A DNA stretch of 64,000 nucleotides. It comes from DATEOR01 sp963766725 (GTDB lineage Bacteria; Actinomycetota; Thermoleophilia; Gaiellales; Gaiellaceae). The translations under genes and the position numbers were made by a program. The stretch lies in contig CAVYBK010000004.1 of assembly GCA_963766725.1 (NCBI GenBank), positions 186,001 through 250,000 of the forward strand, given 5' to 3'. Below the pieces are notes generated by a model. That model was not told the DNA's origin. It was given only the letters and a program-made list of their open reading frames with translations, and ran no database searches. Shown here piece by piece: positions 36,712 to 45,490 of this stretch (its first letter is position 1; each line of letters starts with the position of its first letter).

Positions 36712-37500
36712 CCCGCGAGAACCCTATGGCCCGTGAGGAGGTAGTGCGCCGCCAGGTTGCGGAAGCCGGGGAAGCGGTCGCCGGCCGCCCGCGTGTCCTC
36801 CTCGCTGTAGAAGTGAAGGACCGCCTTGCGCAGGCCGAGGTCGCCCGCGGGCCAGGCGTCGGGCCGCGCCAGGTGGCGGCCCAGGAACCAGTCGGCCGTC
36901 CACTCCCCAATGCCCGGCAGAGCGGTCAGCGCCGCCTTCACCTCGTCGTCGGGAAGGGCGGCGAGCCCGAGGAGGTCGAGGTCACTGCGCGCGATCCCGA
37001 GCGCGTACTCGGCCTTCCGCCTGGAAAAGCCGAGGGCGACGATCTCCTCCGGCTCGGCGAGCGCGACCCGCTCCCTGGTCGGGAACGCGTACGCCGACCT
37101 CGGCCTTCACTCCGAAGGCCTGGATGAAGCGGTTGCGGACGGCGAAGGCGGCCCGCAGCGAGATCTGCTGGGCGGTGATCGCCGAGACGAGGGTCTCGTA
37201 GGGATCCGGCGAGAGCGGGGGCCGAAAGCCGCGGAGCTCGGCGACGATGCGGGCGAGCACCGGCTCGGTCTCCGCGAAGGCGTAGAACGAGTCGAGGTCG
37301 AACGGGCCGCCGAGGTAGTGGCGCACCTCGCCGGCGAGCTCGGCCCGGCCGGGCGTGATCCGGACTCCTCCCGGAGCCTCTTCGATCCGCACCTCCGTGC
37401 CCTGGAAGACGCGGTGCACGCCGCCCTCGTGCCAGAGGTTGGCGAGATCGGCGCCGAACGCCCGGAACCGCTCGGTCGAGAGCCGGAAGTCGAACGGCTC
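36708..37500 (-). CDS. alkA: DNA-3-methyladenine glycosylase II (AlkA-like), frameshifted
   Basis: About 264 residues. HhH-GPD base-excision glycosylase. The helix-hairpin-helix is ALPGIGEWTADWFLGRHL and the catalytic Asp is in WPAGDLGLRKAV; the N-terminal part has SAITAQQISLRAAFAVRNR. The frame breaks at 37088-37092; removal of one base gives GYAFPTRERVALAEPEEI in frame. No ATG, GTG or TTG start is visible in frame near the end of the phosphatase gene, so the 5' end is approximate. Confidence 0.85.
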
Positions 37501-38131
37501 AGGAAGCGAGACCGCGGACGACGTCGTTGAAGTCGTCGAAGCGCTCGTAGGAGATCCCTTGGTCGTCGAGATACTCGGCCAGCCCGCGCGTCGCGAAGAC
37601 GAGGTCGGACGCCTCGGCCGCGCACCGGTCGGAGTAGCCGTCGCCGATGTAGACGAGCTCGTCGTCTCCGGCGAGCTCCTGCACGATCGAGCGCTTGCAG
37701 GACTCGCCGCAGGAGTCGCAGCGCTCGTCGTAGCGCCACTGCACGCGCCAGCCGTCGGTGCTCGGGTCGACGCGGTTCGCATGCAGCTCGACCTCGACGC
37801 CTTCGCGCTCGAGGATCGGCTCGATCAGCTCGTGGAAGCCGCTCGAGACGATGACGACGCGCCAGCCGCGCTCCCGCGCGAGATCGATGAACTCACGGAA
37901 GCCGTCGCGCACGCGCACGTTGTCGAGCTCCCACTGCACGACCTCGTCGAGCGGCGTCGTGACCGGCTCGAACTCGCGCGTGATCACATCGCGGAGCGGC
38001 AGGTTTCCTTCGTCCAGCCCGCGGTCGACCTCCGCGTACACCTCGGGGTCGCCGAAGTCGCGGGCGATCGTGTCCAGCAGGTCCATCTCCGTGACGGTGC
38101 CGTCGAAGTCGACGGCGATGGTGCGGCTCAA
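37499..38131 (-). CDS. HAD-IB phosphatase (SerB/MtnX-like)
   Basis: 210 residues. Motif I AVDFDGTVTEMDLLD, motif II VIVSSGFHELI, and motif IV YIGDGYSDRCAAEASDLVFA. A C-x2-C-x3-C cluster (CDSCGESCKRS), unusual for SerB, lies before motif IV and resembles MtnX-like phosphatases with a metal-binding insert. TTG 38131 overlaps the hmgA stop (TTGA). Substrate unknown. Confidence 0.8.
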   Translation of the reverse strand: MSRTIAVDFDGTVTEMDLLDTIARDFGDPEVYAEVDRGLDEGNLPLRDVITREFEPVTTPLDEVVQWELDNVRVRDGFREFIDLARERGWRVVIVSSGFHELIEPILEREGVEVELHANRVDPSTDGWRVQWRYDERCDSCGESCKRSIVQELAGDDELVYIGDGYSDRCAAEASDLVFATRGLAEYLDDQGISYERFDDFNDVVRGLAS

Positions 38132-39342
38132 AAGTGGCACGTGACTCCTGCCGGGTCTTCGTCGGCGTTCTTCGCTTCCTTGGCCGCGTCCGGCTCCTCG
38201 TACCAGGAGTACGCGTAGGACGGATCCTCGGTCTCCTTGGCGAGCGCCGTGAGCTTGAGCGGATGGAACGTGTCGCACATGACGGCGAGCTCGTGGGTCT
38301 CCGTCATCCCGATCGACTTCTCCGCGAGACCCGGCTGCGGCCCGTGCGGGATCGCGGACGGGTGCAGCGTCACCGACCCGATCTCGATCCCCTTGCGCGA
38401 GCCGAAGTTGCCGGAGACGTAATAGATCATCTCCTCCGAGTTCAGGTTCGAGTGGTGGTACGGGATCGGGATGGCGAGCGGGTCGAAGTCGAGCTTGCGC
38501 GGGCAGAAGGAGCAGATGACGAAGTTGCGCCCCTGGAAGGTCTGGTGCGCGGGGGGCGGCATGTGGATCCGGCCGGTGATCGGCTCGAAGTCGTTGATGT
38601 TGAACGTCCACGGATAGACGTAGCCGTCCCAGCCCACGACATCGAACGGGTGGTAGTCGAGGACGTAGGTCTGGTAGCCGTCCTTGACCCGGAACTTGAC
38701 GACGTGCTCGCCGCGGTCCGAGTGCGTCTTCAGCTCCATGGGGGGATGGATGTCGCGGTGGTAGTAGGGCGCGTGCTCGAGGAGCTGCCCGTACTCGTTG
38801 CGGTAGCGGCGCGGGATCTCGATCAGGCCGGGCGAGGTGAAGACGAGGTAGCGCTGCTCGCCCTCTGGGAGGAACCGGTAGGTCGTGCCGCGCGGGATGA
38901 CGATGTAGTCGCCGTCGCGATAGGGCAGGTCGCCGAAGATCGTCTCGAGAGTGCCCTTGCCCTCGTGGACGAAGACGACCTCGTCGCCCTCGCCGTTCCG
39001 GTAGTGATGCTCCATGGCGGCGCTCGGGCGGCAGAGCGCGATCTCGACGTCGTCGTTCCACATGAGCAGCTTGCGGCCGCTGACCGCATCGCCGTCGGGC
39101 TCGACGCCCATCGTCCGGAAATGCCGATGCTGGTGCGCGCCGGGATCCCACTCCTCGCGCTCGATGCGCTCGAAGGAGCCGATCTCCTTCACGCGGCAGG
39201 GCGAGTGGAGGTGGTACAGGATCGACTCGTTCCCGGAGAAGCCCTCGAGGCCCATCACCTCCTCGGTCAGAAGCGTGCCGTTCTCACGGAACTGAATGTG
39301 GCGCTTGCGCGGAACGCGGCCGAGTCGCTGGTAGGTCGGCAT
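38128..39342 (-). CDS. hmgA: Homogentisate 1,2-dioxygenase
   Basis: 404 residues. Ring-opening Fe(II) enzyme of tyrosine breakdown. The cupin fold carries MEHHYRNGEGDEVVFVHEG, YHHSNLNSEEMIYYVSGNF and TLHPSAIPHGPQPG, matching the homogentisate dioxygenase metal and substrate region. TATTCT (39350-39355, minus) lies 7 bp before the ATG. It heads an operon with a phosphatase, alkA, a hypothetical gene, a hydrolase and a rhodanese. Confidence 0.93.
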   Translation of the reverse strand: MPTYQRLGRVPRKRHIQFRENGTLLTEEVMGLEGFSGNESILYHLHSPCRVKEIGSFERIEREEWDPGAHQHRHFRTMGVEPDGDAVSGRKLLMWNDDVEIALCRPSAAMEHHYRNGEGDEVVFVHEGKGTLETIFGDLPYRDGDYIVIPRGTTYRFLPEGEQRYLVFTSPGLIEIPRRYRNEYGQLLEHAPYYHRDIHPPMELKTHSDRGEHVVKFRVKDGYQTYVLDYHPFDVVGWDGYVYPWTFNINDFEPITGRIHMPPPAHQTFQGRNFVICSFCPRKLDFDPLAIPIPYHHSNLNSEEMIYYVSGNFGSRKGIEIGSVTLHPSAIPHGPQPGLAEKSIGMTETHELAVMCDTFHPLKLTALAKETEDPSYAYSWYEEPDAAKEAKNADEDPAGVTCHF

Positions 39343-39718
39343 GTGGGCAAGAATACCCGCCCCCCTTCACTCGTCAGGAGGCCAGGCAGTCAACGGGCTC
39401 AACCTCGCGATTCGGTTCTTCGTCGTCGAGCTCGGCGCCTTGGCAGCTGCTGCCTACTGGGGCTGGGAGGCCACTTCCGGCCCCGGGCGGTGGTACCTCG
39501 CCGTCCTGGCGCCGGCCGCGGTCATCGTCGTCTGGGCGCTCTTCGTCTCGCCCAGAGCGCGGATCCCGGTGTCGAAGCAGGCTGCGCTCGCCATCGAGCT
39601 CGTCCTGCTCGGGCTCGTCACGGTCGGCCTGGCAGCCACGGGCCCGGTCTGGCTCGGAGTCGCCTACGGCGCGATCGCCCTGGTGAGCGGCCTGGTGAAC
39701 TACGCGTTCAAGCCGTAG
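39341..39718 (+). CDS. YrdB-like (DUF2568) membrane protein
   Basis: Up to 125 residues with four hydrophobic helices. The conserved part begins NGLNLAIRFFVVELGALAA and ends SGLVNYAFKP, as in the DUF2568 family. The ATG at 39341 overlaps the hmgA start. A good Shine-Dalgarno sequence (AGGAGG, 39376-39381) stands 7 nt before the GTC codon at 39389, where the conserved part begins. The true start may be there, with GTC a misread or variant GTG. Confidence 0.6.
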   Translation: MWARIPAPLHSSGGQAVNGLNLAIRFFVVELGALAAAAYWGWEATSGPGRWYLAVLAPAAVIVVWALFVSPRARIPVSKQAALAIELVLLGLVTVGLAATGPVWLGVAYGAIALVSGLVNYAFKP

Positions 39719-40508
39719 CGACGCGGTTCACGAGGACGCCGATCCCCTCGACCTCGAGCTCGACCTCGTCGCCGGGCCGGAGCCAGCGCCCGTCGCCGTG
39801 CTCGAGGATGCAGCCAGTTCCGACGGTGCCCGAGCCGAGCACGTCGCCCGGGACGAGCCGCGTGCTCTCGGCCGCGTGCGCGGCGAGCTCCTCGAAGGGC
39901 CAGTGGATGTCCCCGAGGTTCCCGCGGGAGCGCTCTTCGCCGTTCACGCGGGCGGTCATCTCGAGCCTGAGGTCGCCGAGCTCATCGGGAGTAACCAGTA
40001 CCGGCCCGAGCGAGGTCGCGAAGTCCTTCCCCTTCGCCGGCCCGAGGCCGACGGTCATCTCCGCGCGCTGGAGATCGCGGGCCGACCAGTCGTTCAGGAC
40101 CGTGAAGCCCGCGATGCGACCCTCGGCCCCGATCACCGCCGCGACCTCGAGCTCGTAGTCCCACTCCGAGCTCGCGGCGGGGAAGGAGATCTCGTCCTCG
40201 GGCCCGTAGGTCGCCGCCGGGTTCGAGAAGTAGAAGACCGGGCGGCCGTACCACTCCGGCGGCACCTCGAGCCCGCGCGACGCACGTGCCGTCCGGACGT
40301 GCTGCTCGAAGGCGTAGAAGTCGCGAACGGACGGCGGCTGCGGGATCGGCGCCCGCAAGCGGACCGCGTCGAGCGAGTGCTCGCCGACCTCCTCCCCGCC
40401 CGAGGCCAGCCACTCGGCGAGCGAGGGGGCGCCGAGCTCGACCACGCGGTCGCCCTCGATCCTCCCCGGCGCGAGGCGACCGGCCGCCTCGAACGTGCAG
40501 AGCCTCAA
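39708..40508 (-). CDS. Fumarylacetoacetate hydrolase family protein
   Basis: 266 residues. FAH fold with FYFSNPAATYGPEDEISFP, the metal-binding E-x-E in DYELEVAAVIG, NDWSARDLQRAE and GSGTVGTGC. It most likely cleaves fumarylacetoacetate, the last step of tyrosine degradation, since hpd and hmgA flank it. The TTG start overlaps the hpd stop (TTGA). Related FAH-family enzymes use other ketoacids. Confidence 0.85.
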   Translation of the reverse strand: MRLCTFEAAGRLAPGRIEGDRVVELGAPSLAEWLASGGEEVGEHSLDAVRLRAPIPQPPSVRDFYAFEQHVRTARASRGLEVPPEWYGRPVFYFSNPAATYGPEDEISFPAASSEWDYELEVAAVIGAEGRIAGFTVLNDWSARDLQRAEMTVGLGPAKGKDFATSLGPVLVTPDELGDLRLEMTARVNGEERSRGNLGDIHWPFEELAAHAAESTRLVPGDVLGSGTVGTGCILEHGDGRWLRPGDEVELEVEGIGVLVNRVATA

Positions 40509-41599
40509 AGGTTGCCGCGCAGGGCCTGCTCGCGCTCGATCGCCTCGAAGAGCGCCTTGAAGTTCCCGTCGCCGAAGCCGCGCGCCCCGTGGCGCTCGAT
40601 CACCTCGAAGAACAACGTGGGCCGGTCCTGTGCCGTCTTCGTGAAGATCTGCAGCAGATAGCCGTCGTCGTCGCGGTCGACGAGGATCTTGTGCTCGCGA
40701 AGCTCGGCGTAGTCCTCGTCGATCTCACCCACGCGATCCGGCGCGTCCTCGTAATAGGTGTCCGGCGTGTCGAGGAAGAGCAGACCGCGTCCCTTGAGAT
40801 TCTCGACGGTGGCGACGATGTCGCTCGACGCGAGCGCGATGTGCTGTGCGCCGGCGCCGTTGTAGAACTCGATGTACTCGTCGATCTGGCTCTTGCGCTT
40901 GCCCTCTGCCGGCTCGTTGATCGGGAACTTGATCTTCCCCTCGCCGTCCGACATGACCTTGGACATGAGCGCCGAGTACTCCGTCTGGATCTGGTCGTCG
41001 CCGAAGTGGAGGATGTTCGTCATGCCGAAGACCCGCTCGTAGAACTCGACCCAGTCGTCCATGCGGCCCAGCTCGACGTTGCCGACGACGTGGTCGATGT
41101 TCGTCAGGCCGGCGTCACTCCCGCGCTGGCCGTTCGCCGAGACCGAGACGAATCCCGGGAGAAAGGCGCCCTCGTACCCGGAGCGCTCGACGAACGTGTG
41201 GATCGTGTCGCCATAGGTCGCGATCGCTGCGAGCTGGACGGCGCCTTGGTCGTCCTCGAGCTTCGTGGGCTCTCTCACGCCGCGCGCCCCACGCTGCACC
41301 GCCTGGCCGTATGCCTCGGTCGCGTCGGGAACGGTCAGCGCGATGTCGCGGACGCCGTCGCCGTGGCGCGCGTAGTGACGGGTGATCTCGTGGTCCTCGC
41401 GAAGCGCCGTCGTCAGGACGAGGCGGATCTCGCCCTGCTCGAGCACGTAGGAGGCCCGGTCGCGGAGCCCGGTCTCGGGCCCTGCGTAGGCCGTGCGCGT
41501 GAAGCCGAGGACGCGCTCGTAGAAGTACGCCGACTGCTTTGCGTTCCCGACCCAGAGCTCGAGGTGGTCCCAACCGAGCAGCGGCATGAAGTCCTGCAC
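40505..41599 (-). CDS. hpd: 4-hydroxyphenylpyruvate dioxygenase
   Basis: 364 residues. Converts 4-hydroxyphenylpyruvate to homogentisate. Two vicinal-oxygen-chelate domains; iron ligands fit H in IDHVVGNVELG near residue 176, H in GAQHIALASSDI near 254 and E in LFFEVIERHGARGFG near 333. TAAACT (41608-41613, minus) is 8 bp before the GTG. Followed directly by the FAH-family gene. Confidence 0.95.
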   Translation of the reverse strand: MQDFMPLLGWDHLELWVGNAKQSAYFYERVLGFTRTAYAGPETGLRDRASYVLEQGEIRLVLTTALREDHEITRHYARHGDGVRDIALTVPDATEAYGQAVQRGARGVREPTKLEDDQGAVQLAAIATYGDTIHTFVERSGYEGAFLPGFVSVSANGQRGSDAGLTNIDHVVGNVELGRMDDWVEFYERVFGMTNILHFGDDQIQTEYSALMSKVMSDGEGKIKFPINEPAEGKRKSQIDEYIEFYNGAGAQHIALASSDIVATVENLKGRGLLFLDTPDTYYEDAPDRVGEIDEDYAELREHKILVDRDDDGYLLQIFTKTAQDRPTLFFEVIERHGARGFGDGNFKALFEAIEREQALRGNL

Positions 41600-41620
41600 G
41601 GGACCTCAGTTTAGAGGTGC

Positions 41621-42517
41621 TCAGTCCTGGCTGGGCGCCGGCGGCCGCGTGCTGCGGGCGAGCAGGATCCCGGCGCCGATCACGAGCCCGCCGACGATCT
41701 GCAGAGTGCCCATCTCCTCCGAGAGGACGACGAGTGCGAAGAACGCGCCGAGGAATGGCTGCAGGTTGGCGTAGAGCGAGGCGCGCGCCGCGCCGACCTT
41801 GTCGATGGCCGTGAACCACATGATGTTCGTGAAGACGAGGCTGAAGAAGAGGCTGTAGACGAAGCACGCCCAGGCGAGACCTGAGAGCGCGTCCCAGTCC
41901 TGCTCGCCGATCTGGACGACGGCCGTGAGGATGAGCGGCACCGAGCCGACGAGGCCCATGAACGCGCTGATCCGATAGGGCGAATAGCGCCGCATGAGCG
42001 GGCCCATGGCGGCCGAATAGAGCGCCCACGTCGCCGAGGCGGCCAGGCCGAGCAGGATTCCGCCGAGGTCGCCGGAGAGCCCGCTCGAGGCGCCGGCCGC
42101 GACGAGGGCGACGCCGGAGAACGAGATCACCGTCGCCGTCCAGTGGCGGAGGCGCAGGCGCTCGAGCCCGAACGCCCAGGAGATGAGCGCGACGAAGATC
42201 GGCAGCGTCCCGAACATGAGGGCGACGGTCGCGGCGGTCGTCAGCTTCACGGCGAAGACGAACGAGAGCTGGTTCAGCCAGATGCCCGAGAGCGCCGCGC
42301 CGGTCATGAAGAGGACATCGCTCCTTCGGACGCGCAGGCTGCTCTCGCGCGCGTACGTGTAACCGGAGAAGAGGAGCGCTCCGATCGCGAAGCGCACCGA
42401 CGAGTAGGCGAGCGGCTCCCACCCGTGCGTGAGCGCGTACTTGACCACAGTGAAGTTAAACGACCAGAAGAGCACCGTGACGAGCAGGAGCACGTCGGGC
42501 GGGACGCGGTGGCGCAC
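41621..42517 (-). CDS. EamA-family (DMT) transporter
   Basis: 298 residues, ten hydrophobic helices in two EamA repeats (each about 130 residues, the second with SATWALYSAAMGPLMRRYS). Relatives export amino acids or metabolites. TAGGGT (42524-42529, minus) lies 6 bp before the GTG. It ends 22 bp upstream of the hpd start on the same strand, but hpd has its own -10 box. Confidence 0.85.
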   Translation of the reverse strand: MRHRVPPDVLLLVTVLFWSFNFTVVKYALTHGWEPLAYSSVRFAIGALLFSGYTYARESSLRVRRSDVLFMTGAALSGIWLNQLSFVFAVKLTTAATVALMFGTLPIFVALISWAFGLERLRLRHWTATVISFSGVALVAAGASSGLSGDLGGILLGLAASATWALYSAAMGPLMRRYSPYRISAFMGLVGSVPLILTAVVQIGEQDWDALSGLAWACFVYSLFFSLVFTNIMWFTAIDKVGAARASLYANLQPFLGAFFALVVLSEEMGTLQIVGGLVIGAGILLARSTRPPAPSQD

Positions 42518-42640
42518 CGCGGCACCCTAGAACGCCGCTTCCGGACACGGCCAAAAGAGCGAATTGAAAATCGTGGCCGCGACAGTCATCGTGTCTGGAG
42601 GTCGCGCCCGCCGACCGCACAGCGACACAAGGAGCCTTCG

Positions 42641-43791
42641 GTGACGGCGCGCATGACCATTCCGCTTTGCCTGTTCCTCGCCCTGGCCGCGAGCGCGTGC
42701 GGCTCCGCGCAGACTGAGCGCGGAGCGCAGCCGCCGGGCGCACGGCCGCCCAGCCGTCTACACGGTCGGGCGCACGTTGCTGGGCCTACCAGGGCACGAC
42801 CGCGTGACTCTCGCAGCAGCGCCCGTCACTCCACTCGCGGGCTGGCTCACGCCGGTCGCGGTGCCGTCGCCCGACGGGCGCTTCGTCGCCTACAACGCGT
42901 GGCGCGAGCTTCGCGAGGACGACCCCGCGCTCTCCTGGGAAGACCAGGGCATCTCGGCCGGCGACCCGCTCGCCCGGCCGTCGATCCGCGTGCACGACCT
43001 TCAGACCGGGACGGATTCGGCCTACGTCGTCGGCGCCTTCTCGCTCGCCTGGCGCGGAGACGGCGCGATCGCGTACTTCAAGGGCGCGAACCGCGACTAC
43101 CGCGCAGGCGTCCGCTACGTGGGCGACGTCTTCGTGCGCGACTCGGTGAACGCCCCGCCCCGGCGCTGGACGGAGCAGACCGACCGCTATGTCGTCGCCG
43201 GCTGGGCAGGGCCCTCGCTGCTCGTCTACCGGGTGCGGGCCGGCGAGGCGCTCGACGTCCTCGCGCTCGACGGGCCCGGGAAGCGGCGAGTGCTCGCCTC
43301 CGACGCAGGCCTCGTCGCCATCAGCCCCGACGGCACGAGCGCACTCGTCGAACACGGGCCGGAGACCGGTCCGCCGCGGGTGGACCTCATCGCCGTCTCG
43401 AACGGCACGAAGCTGGCCTCGCTCGACGTGAGCACGGTCGACCCCGCGGTCGGGGTCGTCGGCTACGCGGGCGACTGGCAGGGCGACCTCGTCGCCGCGC
43501 CGTCCGCCTCCGGCCTCGTCGTCTTCCGCATCGCCGGCGGCCGCATCGAGCTCGCCCGAACGATGCGCGCCGCAGCGGGCCACGGGCGTCGCCGAACCCC
43601 GCTTCGTCGGACCGAGCCGCGTGACGGGCTGGACGAGCTCGTCCTCGGGAGGCGCGTTCGTCGACTGCGATCGCGTTTCCGGCCGCTGCGCCCGCGCCGT
43701 CCCGCTGCCCGACGCACGGGGCGTCGAAGGCTTTCCCGCCTGGCGTCGCCCCGTCTACAACCCGAGCCGCCCGCAGGAAGGAGAAGCGTGA
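42641..43791 (+). CDS. Predicted lipoprotein, two frameshifts
   Basis: About 382 residues after repair. The N-terminus MTIPLCLFLALAASACGSAQ has a lipobox-like end (A-S-A-C). The body has repeated hydrophobic strands with SPDGRFVAYNAW and ISPDGTSALVEHG, which suggest a WD40/TolB-type beta-propeller. Frame breaks are at 42745-42760 and 43575-43590, each a net +1; the true C-terminus (VYNPSRPQEGEA) is in the third frame. AAGGAG precedes GTG 42641. The stop is 1 nt before the next start. Confidence 0.65.
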
Positions 43792-43792
43792 G

Positions 43793-44380
43793 ATGCGCAT
43801 CGCCCTGCTCGCGGCGTTCGTCCTCTGCTGGACTGTGGGTCCGGCCTCGGCAGCCAACGGCTGGTGGACCTTCGACCGCAACACGAATCTCAACTCGACG
43901 CTGACCTGGAAATGGACGTACCCGCCCAGCCCCGCTGAGTACAGCCGCAGCTGGCGCGGCGGCTCCGGAACGACCATGGACGAGTGCGAGATCGGCCGCG
44001 GCTGGCTCCCCTCCGGCTGGTACGCGCAGAAGGGCCATTGGGACCACTACGACGGCTCCAAGGTCAGGGGGCGCGTGTGGTGGGTCCAGGACAAGACCTG
44101 CAGGGACGGGTCGACCCGGCGCACCGAGCTCTTCATCCACAGCGAGGAAACGGCGTCCAACGGCCAGTCGTGCACCTCGACCTACGACGACCCGTTCTGC
44201 TGGGAGCGCGAGTCCGACTACTACTCGAACGGCTGCATCAAGGTGGCCCGGCCAAGCCCGGTTGCGAGCTTTCCCAACGACCTCGGGGCCGCGCACGCGA
44301 CCTATCACGACTATGGCGGGAAGAGCGCCCACGGCGCCTACGACACCTCCGATGCCAACGAGCTCTACGTCTACTCGTAG
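43793..44380 (+). CDS. Secreted protein with a possible YkuD-like active site
   Basis: 195 residues with a signal peptide ending W-T-V-G-P-A-S-A. The mature part has six Cys. The pair ELFIHSEETASNGQS and YYSNGCIKVARP recalls the H...S-H-G-C pattern of L,D-transpeptidases, with Asn in place of the His before Gly-Cys; the assignment is tentative. AGGAAGGAG lies just upstream, within the end of the lipoprotein gene. The two genes are probably cotranscribed and both act outside the membrane. Confidence 0.6.
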   Translation: MRIALLAAFVLCWTVGPASAANGWWTFDRNTNLNSTLTWKWTYPPSPAEYSRSWRGGSGTTMDECEIGRGWLPSGWYAQKGHWDHYDGSKVRGRVWWVQDKTCRDGSTRRTELFIHSEETASNGQSCTSTYDDPFCWERESDYYSNGCIKVARPSPVASFPNDLGAAHATYHDYGGKSAHGAYDTSDANELYVYS

Positions 44381-44409
44381 GCGGTGCGCGAACGGATAGA
44401 GTCGCGCGC

Positions 44410-44688
44410 GTGGCGGAGCCCACGAAAGAGGACATCGACGCCCTGGTCGGGGCCGCGACGCCGCACTTCGCGATGCAGATCCGAGCGCGCGTCCGTGCCC
44501 TGATCCGCGACCTCCCCGAGGACCATCCGGTCCGTCGCCACGGCGACGAGCAGATCGCGCTCCTGGAGCGGCTGGCCTTCGCGAGCTCGAAGGCCGAGGA
44601 AGGGCCGCTCGAGCCGCCGACCAGGCTCGGCTGGGACGAGCTCCCGAGCCACGCGCCGGCCGCCGATCCGCTCCCGCCGAAGGCATGA
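44410..44688 (+). CDS. Small hypothetical protein
   Basis: 92 residues, soluble, mostly helical at the N-terminus (EDIDALVGAATPHFAMQIRA) with a Pro-rich tail. No family recognised. TAGAGT (44397-44402) is 7 bp before the GTG. The stop overlaps the FabL-like reductase start by 4 nt (ATGA), so the two are coupled. Confidence 0.7.
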   Translation: MAEPTKEDIDALVGAATPHFAMQIRARVRALIRDLPEDHPVRRHGDEQIALLERLAFASSKAEEGPLEPPTRLGWDELPSHAPAADPLPPKA

Positions 44689-45426
44689 GCTTCGAGGGCA
44701 AGTCCGTTCTCGTTACGGGCGGCTCGCGCGGGATCGGGAAGGCGATCTCGCTCAGGTTCGCCGGGCAGGGAGCGCGGCGGATCGCCGTCAGCTACCTCCG
44801 CAACGACAAGGCCGCCGAGGAGACCGCGGACGAGATCCGCAAGCTCGGCGCCGAGGCCGTCCTCCTGCGCGGAAATCTCGGAGACCCTGACAAAACGAAG
44901 GCGCTCCTCGAGGAGGCCGGCCCCCTGGACGTGATCGTGTCGAACGCGGCCACCGGCGTCATCCGTCCCTTCCAGGAACTCGACGAGAAGCATTGGGACT
45001 GGACGCTCAACGCAAATGCGCGCGCCCTGTTCACGATCGCCCGCGAAGCCGCCCCGACCATGCCCGCCGGGCAGCTCCATCGTCGCCATTTCCAGCCTCG
45101 GCGCCGACCGCGTGCTCGACAACTACATGCTCGTCGGCGTCTCGAAGGCCACCCTCGAGGCGCTCGTCCGCTACCTCGCCGTCGAGCTCGCGCCGCAGGA
45201 CATCCGGGTGAACGCCGTCTCGGCGGGTCTCGTCGAGACCGGCGCGCTCGACTACTTCCCGAACCGGGAGGAGATGCTCCGCTTCTACCGGGAGAGGACT
45301 CCGGCCGGCCGCCTCGTCGAGCCGGAAGACGTGGCCGATGCCGTCTGCTTCCTCGCCTCGCCCGCGGCCGCGATGGTTCGCGGGCAGACGCTCGTCGTCG
45401 ACGGCGGCTACTCGAACCTGGCGTAG
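44685..45426 (+). CDS. FabL-like enoyl-ACP reductase or SDR, frameshifted
   Basis: About 246 residues. The nucleotide loop is VTGGSRGIGKA, the N-A-A/G block is VSNAATGVIRP, and the catalytic Tyr and Lys are spaced Y-x6-K (DNYMLVGVSKATLE), as in FabL/FabI rather than the Y-x3-K of ordinary SDRs. The frame breaks at a G run (45069-45071): with GG instead of GGG the sequence reads PAGSSIVAISSLG. It may add a second enoyl reductase beside fabI at the left edge. Confidence 0.8.
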
Positions 45427-45468
45427 CGAAACCACCCTTCCGAGGGAAGTCGACCTGCGCTCGTCCGA

Positions 45469-45488
45469 TATAGTTACGTTACGTAACG
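45469..45488. promoter_or_regulatory. Promoter and palindromic operator of the DHA2-marR operon
   Basis: TATAGT (45469-45474) is followed by the 12-bp perfect palindrome CGTTACGTAACG (45477-45488) that ends 2 bp before the ATG. An AT-rich palindrome over the transcription start is a typical repressor site. The second gene of the operon encodes a MarR-type repressor, so autoregulation is the natural reading. Confidence 0.65.
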
Positions 45489-45490
45489 AA

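Noticed and set aside
42564..42592. TTGAAA with a -10 17 bp downstream before the lipoprotein gene
   Set aside because: The -35 looks good but the corresponding -10 (CATCGT) is poor, so a promoter call would be weak.
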